Below, piece by piece: positions 7,424 to 13,679 of a DNA stretch of 13,679 bases. Source of the stretch: CAXBNB01 sp040151475 (GTDB taxonomy: Bacteria > Bacteroidota > Bacteroidia > Cytophagales > Cyclobacteriaceae). The stretch spans positions 1 through 13,679 of the forward strand of contig NZ_JBDKWG010000051.1 of NCBI RefSeq assembly GCF_040151475.1, read 5' to 3'. The notes beneath the pieces were generated by a model. The model saw only the letters and a list, made by a program, of their open reading frames with translations. It was not told where the DNA came from and made no database searches. Each line of letters begins with the position of its first letter. Positions within the stretch are counted from its first letter, which is position 1. The position numbers and the translations under genes are program-made.

Positions 7424-10390
7424 ATGCGAACATTAAATAATTTTAAAATCCACTCAAAGTGGATTTTAAGAGCTATTGTGCTTGTCCTGATTTTGAGTCT
7501 GCCCAAAGTAGATACTTTGGCTCAGGTAGGGGAATACTATTTGGAGATGGATGGGGCTATTATCAACACAGGAAATGTAACAGAGTTAAATGGCACCCAA
7601 AAGTTCACCTTTGAGATGAACGTAAGGGTAGACGAGCACAATCCTTATACACAGCTAATAAATAAGCAGCTTAATAGTACAAGTAGAGTGCAATTACAGA
7701 TAAACAACGGGAAGTTGGTGGCCATTGTAGCGAATGGCAGCAACACTTACGAGTCAAGCCCGGATGTGGTCATGGAACTTGGCACCTGGTATCATGTGGC
7801 AATGGTTTTTGACGGCTCACAATCCAACAATGCATTACGATTGCGATTTTTCCTAGGGTATATGGAAGTACCCAGAAATATTGTAGGATCTTTCCCTTCC
7901 TTGGCTGCTAATAACACCGCCAATTTATATGTTGGAAGTAGTAGTTTTGTAGGTGCTATTGACGAGGTGCGTATTTGGAATACGGCACTTTCCTTGGTAA
8001 CTATGACCGAATGGGGTAATAAAGAGCTGGATTCCAGTCACCCCAACTACGGCAATCTGAAGCTGTACTGGCAGTTTGAAGATGATACCTCAAATCTGGT
8101 GGAGGGAACATTGGGGACTCCCTACGATGGAACGTACAATGAAAATTCAGAAATATCATATAAGTCAGCAACGAAAGAAAGGAAAGTGGCATTTGGGTAT
8201 TTGCTTTATTATGCTGCTGACGTAGATTTCAACGATTTGAAATATTTCACCCATTTGTTGATTAAGCAAATTCAGCCCTTAGCTGATGGAAGTCTAAACA
8301 TTGATGATTTTAACCCATATGGGGTATCAAGATATAAAGGATATATAGACAGCTTACTATCGGTCAAAGAGAAGATAGACGGATCGCATATAAAGATAAT
8401 GGTTGCTTTTGCGGGAGGATCTGGATCAGGGTATTCTGATTATATGCAAGACCTTGCCTTAGACCCTGTTGCACATCATAATTTTGCTGTAAATGTCAGA
8501 GAATATTGTGAGCAATACGGTCTGGACGGTATTGATATTAACTGGGAACATCCCGATGGGCCGAATGATTGGCTAAGGTATAAGTTACTTTTACAAGAAA
8601 TTCAACTTGAATTCGAGGATACAGGTTTAATTACCAACGTTACCTTGGAGCCAGGGGACAATAATGATGAGAATAATAGTAACATACTCGAAAATATTGT
8701 TCCATATACCGACTACCTTTCGATCATGTCATTTTTGGGTGAGGCATATATGAACCCTGAAACGAATCGAAAGGTTCCCTATACTCGATTTCAGGAGGTA
8801 TTGGGGTGGTGGGATGATATTCCTAGGCAAAAATTGCTACCAGGACTTGGCTTTTATGCAAGCTCTGTAAAGAATACAACCAACCCTGGTTCTATAAGTT
8901 ACAATGATATAGCCTCGTTGACGTACAGTCCTAATCAGCTATTCGAAACCGATGGTGAAAAATACTACTATGACAATATTGATACCATAGCCTTGAAAAC
9001 CAGATATACTCTTAATCAGGGTATGGGTGGTGTTATGGCATTTCAAATTGGCCATGATTCTAATCATGATTCATTTCTACCTCACTTGTCCAGTGGCATA
9101 CATCAGGCACTTTCACTTGATAATTCGTTGATACCACCGAGAGCTGGTATTTTCATAGATGACAAAAAAGTATTTCCGGGAGAGGAGGTAATGTTTGTGA
9201 ATACCTCCAGAAGTGCCAGTAGTTTCGATTGGTCAGTGTCAGGAGGGGCAGAATCTTCGTATTTTGCGACCAACGATACAATTGCCTATACTTTTGATGA
9301 AATTGGTACTTACACTGTAAGTCTTGAAGTCTCTAATTCAGCGGGGACACATACCCTGACACGAGAGGTAGTTGTGCAGGGAGACCCTGAAGGCCATTTT
9401 GGATTTAACTTCACGTCCGGAGTAACAAATTCTTCCCACCTAAATTCTGGATCGGATTCTCAGGAGGTGGATAAAATTACTGGTTATGTGGGAAGCCCTT
9501 CACTGTCAACTGACTCGAAGGAAGGCACAAATTCTATCGAATTTAATGGTAGCTCTCAATATGCCCGGTTGTCTAATGAGATTGAGGATTATAACTTTTT
9601 TCACAATGCCTTTACTGAAAAGTCTATTGCTTTATGGTTCAAACCACAAAGTCTGACTGGCTTTCAAACGATCTATGAGGAGGGAGGACTAGTTGATGGT
9701 CTTGGGATAGCATTAAACGGGGATGTATTAGTAGGGCGTGTTAAATCAGATTCTGAATTGGGTTCTGGTGTTTATTGGACTGTTCCAGAGACAAATCAAT
9801 GGCATCATATAGTGGTAGTATTTGATCATGGCAGGCTAACCTTATATGTTAACGGTGAACTTGAAAGCACGGTTGCGGATGTCGAATTTAAGCAGGTCAG
9901 GAAACACAATGGTGCGGCTGGTTTGGGTGCAACCAATGAATATGGTGTTTTCTGGGGAACAAGTCAGGTAATTGGTCCAAAGAATTATTTCGACGGTCTT
10001 ATCGATGATTTGAGGATCTATGAAAATGATCTCACATCCGATAGAGTAGAGGAAATTTACGGTAATCCTGATTGTTCAAACTGTCGTAAGGTCTCATCAT
10101 CAAAAGAAGAAATAGCACAAAGTCTGGATGAAGAGGACGAGACTGTCAGCATATACCCGAACCCTTTTACTGATGCTGTACAGGTTTCCTTTTCTGTAAA
10201 AGACCCTACATTGGCAGAGGCTAAACTGCTCGATATCAGTGGCCACTTATTATGGAGGCAGGAGGGCTTTGAGGCTGAAGGGCTTGAGGAAGTTACTTTA
10301 GATTTTGGGGAATTGCCCAAAGGGCTCTACTTATTTAAGCTAAGTGACGGAGAACGAACCTATACCAGAAAACTGGTAAGGGAGGAATGA
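7424..10390 (+). CDS. Secreted LamG-GH18-PKD-LamG protein with T9SS sorting domain; GH18 active site altered
   Basis: 988 residues. Signal peptide to about residue 33 (TLA|Q). A first LamG/concanavalin-like domain spans ~36-240 (TWYHVAMVFDGS, GAIDEVRIWNTAL). The GH18 (beta/alpha)8 domain spans ~252-565. A PKD-like domain (~572-652) ends with TFDEIGTYTVSLEVSNSAG. A second LamG domain spans ~690-880 (NQWHHIVVVFDHGRLTLYVNG, FDGLIDDLRIYEN). A type A T9SS sorting domain begins at ~908 (SIYPNPF ... LPKGLYLFKL). The GH18 motif reads DGIDINWE: the acid/base Glu375 is present, but the third Asp of DxxDxDxE is Asn373. The beta-3 SxGG is AFAGG, the beta-6 MxYD is MSFL, and the beta-8 Trp is Phe540. It occupies the slot after susD where surface glycan-binding proteins usually sit. 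It is either a GlcNAc-glycan binder or an unusual endo-acting enzyme exported and anchored by T9SS. The family assignment is firm; activity is not. Confidence 0.88.
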   Translation: MRTLNNFKIHSKWILRAIVLVLILSLPKVDTLAQVGEYYLEMDGAIINTGNVTELNGTQKFTFEMNVRVDEHNPYTQLINKQLNSTSRVQLQINNGKLVAIVANGSNTYESSPDVVMELGTWYHVAMVFDGSQSNNALRLRFFLGYMEVPRNIVGSFPSLAANNTANLYVGSSSFVGAIDEVRIWNTALSLVTMTEWGNKELDSSHPNYGNLKLYWQFEDDTSNLVEGTLGTPYDGTYNENSEISYKSATKERKVAFGYLLYYAADVDFNDLKYFTHLLIKQIQPLADGSLNIDDFNPYGVSRYKGYIDSLLSVKEKIDGSHIKIMVAFAGGSGSGYSDYMQDLALDPVAHHNFAVNVREYCEQYGLDGIDINWEHPDGPNDWLRYKLLLQEIQLEFEDTGLITNVTLEPGDNNDENNSNILENIVPYTDYLSIMSFLGEAYMNPETNRKVPYTRFQEVLGWWDDIPRQKLLPGLGFYASSVKNTTNPGSISYNDIASLTYSPNQLFETDGEKYYYDNIDTIALKTRYTLNQGMGGVMAFQIGHDSNHDSFLPHLSSGIHQALSLDNSLIPPRAGIFIDDKKVFPGEEVMFVNTSRSASSFDWSVSGGAESSYFATNDTIAYTFDEIGTYTVSLEVSNSAGTHTLTREVVVQGDPEGHFGFNFTSGVTNSSHLNSGSDSQEVDKITGYVGSPSLSTDSKEGTNSIEFNGSSQYARLSNEIEDYNFFHNAFTEKSIALWFKPQSLTGFQTIYEEGGLVDGLGIALNGDVLVGRVKSDSELGSGVYWTVPETNQWHHIVVVFDHGRLTLYVNGELESTVADVEFKQVRKHNGAAGLGATNEYGVFWGTSQVIGPKNYFDGLIDDLRIYENDLTSDRVEEIYGNPDCSNCRKVSSSKEEIAQSLDEEDETVSIYPNPFTDAVQVSFSVKDPTLAEAKLLDISGHLLWRQEGFEAEGLEEVTLDFGELPKGLYLFKLSDGERTYTRKLVREE
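7441..7471. promoter_or_regulatory. Hairpin in the start region of the LamG-GH18 mRNA
   Basis: TTAAAATCCACT (7443-7454) and AGTGGATTTTAA (7458-7469) are a perfect 12-bp inverted repeat with a 3-base CAA loop. A U-G and a U-A pair can extend the RNA stem to 7441-7471. It begins 18 bases after the A of the ATG at 7424, inside the signal-peptide codons. A hairpin this close to the start can slow initiation or early elongation, or protect the mRNA 5' side after processing. The structure is seen; the function is inferred. Confidence 0.45.
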
Positions 10391-10414
10391 GTTAAGTTTT
10401 TATCAACCAGCGTA

Positions 10415-10458
10415 GGAAGGAAAATCATTGGGTCTTTTTGACCCTTGATTTTCTTGCC
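10415..10458. terminator. Long intergenic hairpin between the LamG-GH18 and GH20 genes
   Basis: In the 104-bp gap, 10415-10434 pairs with 10440-10458 around a TTTTT loop. GGGTC (10430-10434) pairs with GACCC (10440-10444). After a small internal mismatch, GAAAATCA pairs with TGATTTTC (10446-10453), and a partly paired outer GG/CC end follows. It starts 25 bp after the upstream stop and ends 36 bp before the GH20 ATG. No strong T run follows, so it may be a partial terminator, attenuator or RNA-stability element that lowers GH20 and GH18 expression relative to susCD, rather than a full stop. Confidence 0.45.
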
Positions 10459-10494
10459 TTTGAAATTTCTAAGACTATTTGTTAGCTAGATAAA

Positions 10495-12513
10495 ATGAAA
10501 GGGATAAAGCTCAACTATTTATATAAGAACCCACGAAAGAATTTCCAGCTATGGTTGTTGGCAATTATAGCGAATGTTTTTACTTGTGGCGAGGTTAGTG
10601 CTTCTGGTGATCGGTTGACAGATTTTCTGATACCTATTCCAAACAAGGTTGAAGTATCCGGAGAGAAGTATCACTCTAGAGGAGGAAGGATTGTATTTAA
10701 TGGGATCAACAGCAGTGAGAATCGTTATAGGATCGCCAAAGGTATCCAAGCCACACTTGGAGAGGCTGGCTTGTTCTTTGGTCTCTCTGCTCAATCGGCC
10801 ATAAGAGAGAAGGTTGGTGTGACTTTAAGTATAGATAAGGAGCTGGTCTTGAAGGATCAGGGATATAGCCTGATTATATCTAAAGAGCACATAAAGTTGG
10901 TGGCAAAAGATGAGGCAGGCTTGTTCTATGGCTGGCAAACGCTACGGCAAATTGTGGCCTTTGCAAAAAGTAGTGGATATATTCCTGTATTGACGATCAA
11001 GGACAGTCCTGATTTTCCCAATCGGGGTTTCATGTGGGACATCAGCCGGGACAAAGTACCGAAGATGGATGAGATATTCAGGTTTATTGACAACCTCGCC
11101 TCCTGGAAAATAAATCAATTACAGCTTTACTCGGAGCATACATTTCAATATCAAAACCACAAGGTTGTTTGGCAGCAATATAGTGCGCTAACAGCCGATG
11201 AAATTTTGCAGATAGACGCTTATTGCAAAGAGAGGTTTATAGAATTGGTGCCGAACCAAAACTCTCTGGGGCACATGGGCAGATGGTTGGAGCATGAGGA
11301 ATATTGGCGTATTGCAGAACGACCGAAGATCTCTGCGATTACGCCAGACACGCCTTCTGGACTCAAAACAAGAAACACACTGAATGCCACAGATCCGGCT
11401 TCACTTGAATTTATCTCTGAGCTGTACAGTGAATTACTTCCAAATTTTTCAAGTAACCAGATCAATGTGGGAGGAGATGAACCTTACGAACTAGGTTACG
11501 GAAAATCCAAAACAGCTGTGGAGCAAAAAGGCAAAGGGCAGGTGTACCTTGATTATCTGTTGGAATTAAACAAACTGGTACAAGCGAATAATCACTCCAT
11601 GCAGTTTTGGGGTGATATTATCTTGAAACATCCGGAGTATATTTCTCAATTACCTGATAACATCACTGCCATGATATGGGGCTACAATGCCAATCATCCA
11701 TTCGATGCGCAGTGTAAAGTTTTCAAAAAAGCCAAGGTACCTTTTTACGTTTGTCCCGGCACTTCATCCTGGAGGTGTATCACTGGTCGTTATGATAATG
11801 CCATGAAAAATCAGCTATCTGCAGCTAAAAATGGGTTGAAGTATGGAAGTATAGGATACCTCAACACGGATTGGGGTGATTATGGCCATTGGCAGCCTTT
11901 TGTGCTTAGTTATCCGCCAATTCTTTATGGAGCAGCATTGAGTTGGGGAGTAGAATTCAATAAAAACGTCAAGGTTGATAATTTGCTCAACAAATACATA
12001 TTTAAAGACAAAAGCGGAAGAACAGCGGAGTTTATTCATGAACTCAGTAACATAAACCAAGTGTTTGATCCTTCAAATCCTAGCAATATGTATTTTCATT
12101 ATTCCTTGCTACATGCCGATATACCAGTGCAAGAAAACAAGAGGATTGCAGGGATCAATATGGAGAAAGTTAAGAATATCCAGGCTGGTTTAAGTGTTCT
12201 GGAGCAGGAGGTTGAGCTAATCTCTCCAGCGTGTGAAGATGGAGAGTGGATAAAAAATGAATTAAGAACAGCTATTCACCTGGCTATCCATGCCAACAAG
12301 TTGAATCTGGCCAAGCTGAATTTTGAAGGGGGGACAAAGAGTGCATTGATCAGTGAGCAAGATAAAGCCATTTTACTACAAGATATTCAACAGATTATAG
12401 CTGATTTTAGTGAAAACTGGGTGAAAAGATATCGCTTAGGAGGCTTGCATGACAGTGTCAATAATCTCAATAAAATAAGTGGATTTTATACAGGCGCAAA
12501 AAATGAGTTTTAG
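10495..12513 (+). CDS. GH20 beta-N-acetylhexosaminidase, secreted
   Basis: 672 residues. An N-terminal export signal ends near residue 37 (VSAS), with a long basic start. A Cys at 31 (VFTC) is not a good lipobox. A GH20b-type N-terminal domain (~45-165) leads into the GH20 TIM barrel (~170-500). The catalytic pair is Asp328-Glu329 in INVGGDEPYELGYGKS; Asp orients the substrate N-acetyl group and Glu is the acid/base. Other active-site signatures are VPNQNSLGHMGRWLEH, MQFWGD (Trp372), MIWGYN (Trp395) and LNTDWGDYGHWQP (Trp460). The residue before VGGDE is Asn rather than the common His, as in the subgroup with DExxxLGxGKS sequences. A helical C-terminal region (~500-672) ends with WVKRYRLGGLHDS, usual for this subgroup. 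It releases terminal beta-linked GlcNAc or GalNAc, completing breakdown of chito-oligomers or similar glycans. The downstream GH18 start overlaps its stop. Confidence 0.93.
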   Translation: MKGIKLNYLYKNPRKNFQLWLLAIIANVFTCGEVSASGDRLTDFLIPIPNKVEVSGEKYHSRGGRIVFNGINSSENRYRIAKGIQATLGEAGLFFGLSAQSAIREKVGVTLSIDKELVLKDQGYSLIISKEHIKLVAKDEAGLFYGWQTLRQIVAFAKSSGYIPVLTIKDSPDFPNRGFMWDISRDKVPKMDEIFRFIDNLASWKINQLQLYSEHTFQYQNHKVVWQQYSALTADEILQIDAYCKERFIELVPNQNSLGHMGRWLEHEEYWRIAERPKISAITPDTPSGLKTRNTLNATDPASLEFISELYSELLPNFSSNQINVGGDEPYELGYGKSKTAVEQKGKGQVYLDYLLELNKLVQANNHSMQFWGDIILKHPEYISQLPDNITAMIWGYNANHPFDAQCKVFKKAKVPFYVCPGTSSWRCITGRYDNAMKNQLSAAKNGLKYGSIGYLNTDWGDYGHWQPFVLSYPPILYGAALSWGVEFNKNVKVDNLLNKYIFKDKSGRTAEFIHELSNINQVFDPSNPSNMYFHYSLLHADIPVQENKRIAGINMEKVKNIQAGLSVLEQEVELISPACEDGEWIKNELRTAIHLAIHANKLNLAKLNFEGGTKSALISEQDKAILLQDIQQIIADFSENWVKRYRLGGLHDSVNNLNKISGFYTGAKNEF

Positions 12514-13444
12514 AAGGTTTTTGATCATTATTATGATTTTCCTGCTCTGTCCGATGGCTCAGGCACAACGACCTAGGGTGGTAGCGTATCTAAAATATAA
12601 TAGTATCAGTCGGTTTGACCCGGGTTCGCTCGATTATATAGACGAACTTATTTACAAGCTCATCAGACCAAAAGCCAATGGTGAATTGGGAATTCTACCA
12701 ACAGCAATATCAGATATCCGAATGCTAAATGAAGAAAGGAAGGAGTATCCTGAACTGAAATTATTGATTGGTGTTGGAGGGGCTCAGATAAATTCAGAAC
12801 ATTTTGCAGCTTTAGCATCCAACCAGTCAAGCCGAGAAAACTTTAGCCTTAACCTGGCGGAATTCTGCAAGACAAATAACCTTCAGGGGGCTGACATTGA
12901 TTGGGAATATCCCAAAAGCAAGCAAGACCAAGACAATGCGGTATTACTTTTTCAAGAACTTAAAAAAGTGTTTGGTAAGCGTGGTTTGATGCTGACCACT
13001 GCACTCAACTATTCTAAAGAGCAGGTGCACTTGCTTTCACTTCTTATTGATAACATTGATCAGGCGCATTTAATGACTTATGAGCCACTTCATTATTTGA
13101 ACTTGCCTACCTTCAAAGAACGGTTTGAACATGGAGTTCAGAATGTCATCGAAGCAGGTATTTCCAGAGATCGGGTCGTTTTTGGAGTGCCCTTTTTTGG
13201 TATTTCTGGAAAGAGTGAAAAAACAATGCCATACAGGAAAATTGTTGAATTGTATCAGCCACCACGGGAAGCTGATCTGGTTGATGGATTCGACTTTATG
13301 GGAGGAGCAACAATAAGAAAAACGGCTCAATTTATAAAAGATGAAAATTGGGGCGGAATCATGTTTTGGGAGCTTGGATTTGATGAAAAGGTTGATAGTC
13401 CAATGTCATTGTTAATGGAAATAGAAAGGGGGTTTAATAAGTAA
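12503..13444 (+). CDS. GH18 family glycosidase (chitinase / endo-beta-N-acetylglucosaminidase-like), small secreted
   Basis: 313 residues from the ATG at 12503, chosen because it gives a clean signal peptide (MSFRRFLIIIMIFLL...AQA|Q). The GTG at 12479 would add eight residues in front. This start overlaps the GH20 stop by 11 bases, so translation is probably coupled. It is a compact GH18 barrel without insertion or binding domain. The catalytic motif is QGADIDWEYP: Asp131, Asp133 and acid/base Glu135 are kept, but the first Asp of DxxDxDxE is Gln128. Beta-3 reads GVGG (Ser replaced by Gly), beta-6 MTYE instead of MTYD, and beta-8 keeps Trp289 (GGIMFWELG). Glu135, Asp133, the beta-6 Tyr and Trp289 are all present, so activity on beta-1,4-GlcNAc linkages is likely. 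It has no T9SS tail and no lipobox, so it is probably periplasmic, acting with GH20 on imported oligosaccharides. Chitin versus N-glycan specificity cannot be told. Confidence 0.88.
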   Translation: MSFRRFLIIIMIFLLCPMAQAQRPRVVAYLKYNSISRFDPGSLDYIDELIYKLIRPKANGELGILPTAISDIRMLNEERKEYPELKLLIGVGGAQINSEHFAALASNQSSRENFSLNLAEFCKTNNLQGADIDWEYPKSKQDQDNAVLLFQELKKVFGKRGLMLTTALNYSKEQVHLLSLLIDNIDQAHLMTYEPLHYLNLPTFKERFEHGVQNVIEAGISRDRVVFGVPFFGISGKSEKTMPYRKIVELYQPPREADLVDGFDFMGGATIRKTAQFIKDENWGGIMFWELGFDEKVDSPMSLLMEIERGFNK

Positions 13445-13502
13445 AAAAGCAAAATGAATACGATGAAAGTTGTAGTTGTAATGGTTAAGGTATTCATGCT
13501 AG

Positions 13503-13679
13503 ATGGCTCATATACCTTTTATTGCGAACTGGAAAGGCACTATTGCTCCAAATCAGATGAATGAAAACCTGATTGATTTTACCGATTTCTTCCCTTCTTT
13601 ACTAGAAGCGGCACAAGCTCAAAAACCTCAAAATCAAATCCTGGATGGCACCAGTTTTTACCCTCAACTTCTGGGCAAA
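13503..13679 (+). pseudogene. Sulfatase fragment lacking its N-terminal part; runs off the window
   Basis: From the ATG at 13503 the frame reads MAHIPFIANWKGTIAP, then LIDFTDFFPSLLEAA, then NQILDGTSFYPQLLGK, and is open to the window end. This is the middle-to-late region of a sulfatase ('...hvPfIa.WpG.i', 'D..Tl.DLfPTl.e.Ag', 'DG.Sf.P.L.G'). The frame is closed by a TAG directly upstream (13500-13502), and the formylglycine site and metal ligands have no room between the chitinase stop (13444) and 13503. Just upstream, another frame reads a short GIHA segment after a stop, resembling the GGKG...DAG region of sulfatases with a lost base. That suggests decay or a junction. If the last 48 bases are merged with bases 1-48, the fragment continues in frame into the sulfatase end at 1-276, giving 134 residues in total. 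Confidence 0.75.
13632..13679 (+). repeat. 48-bp terminal direct repeat, right copy
   Basis: Identical over all 48 bases to positions 1-48 and in the same sulfatase frame. The true repeat could be longer, since both ends are cut off by the window. Confidence 0.97.

Noticed and set aside
12479..12502. GTG start adding eight residues to the second GH18
   Set aside because: Would put DFIQAQK ahead of the signal peptide; the ATG at 12503 gives a standard signal peptide and a typical coupled overlap with GH20.
13454..13564. 36-codon frame after the GH18 gene
   Set aside because: Runs out of frame across the sulfatase fragment and has no recognisable feature; it is explained by the broken sulfatase sequence.
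1..13679. Plasmid, phage or insertion element, CRISPR array, tRNA or rRNA
   Set aside because: No replication, integrase, transposase or phage gene, no regularly spaced repeat array and no tRNA or rRNA-like sequence was seen on either strand, despite the suggestive terminal repeat.

Overview
The window is a compact polysaccharide utilisation locus (PUL) from a member of the Bacteroidota. Several features support this: a SusC/SusD pair, an ECF sigma / FecR-type anti-sigma pair, a SusC with an STN signalling domain, and a type IX secretion (T9SS) sorting tail of the 'YPNPF' type on one enzyme-like protein. The AT-rich intergenic regions without strong Shine-Dalgarno sites also fit. A T9SS together with this style of STN-SusC points to a free-living or marine Cytophagales/Flavobacteriia-type organism rather than a gut Bacteroides, but the genus cannot be fixed from sequence alone.

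Layout, all on the + strand: 1-276 is the 3' end of a sulfatase gene. 364-927 is an ECF sigma factor and 1053-2108 its FecR-like anti-sigma factor. 2226-5801 is an STN-containing SusC TonB-dependent transporter and 5823-7391 the SusD lipoprotein. 7424-10390 is a 988-residue LamG / GH18-like / PKD / LamG / T9SS protein. 10495-12513 is a GH20 beta-N-acetylhexosaminidase and 12503-13444 a small secreted GH18 enzyme that overlaps the GH20 gene by 11 bases. 13503-13679 is another stretch of sulfatase sequence whose 5' part is missing.

How the genes probably work together (inference from families): a beta-linked GlcNAc-containing glycan (chitin or chito-oligosaccharides, or the core of an N-glycan or mucin-type glycan, possibly sulfated) is captured or cut at the surface by the T9SS-exported GH18-like protein and the SusD lipoprotein. 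It is imported through SusC and trimmed by the GH18 and GH20 enzymes. The STN domain of SusC signals occupancy to FecR, which releases the ECF sigma factor to induce the locus. No mannosidase, fucosidase or monosaccharide transporter is in the window, so the exact substrate stays open.

Three points stand out. The first and last 48 bases of the window are identical and in the same sulfatase reading frame, so this is either a circular or tandemly repeated unit or a contig ending in a repeat. The GH18 domain in the gene after susD carries a natural Asp-to-Asn change in the catalytic motif plus further active-site substitutions, suggesting a binder or a transglycosidase-like enzyme. A near-perfect 12-14 bp hairpin sits in the first 50 bases of that same gene. 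The short intergenic regions also hold a pair of ACCGGTAAT repeats 20 bp apart before susC and a long hairpin before the GH20 gene.
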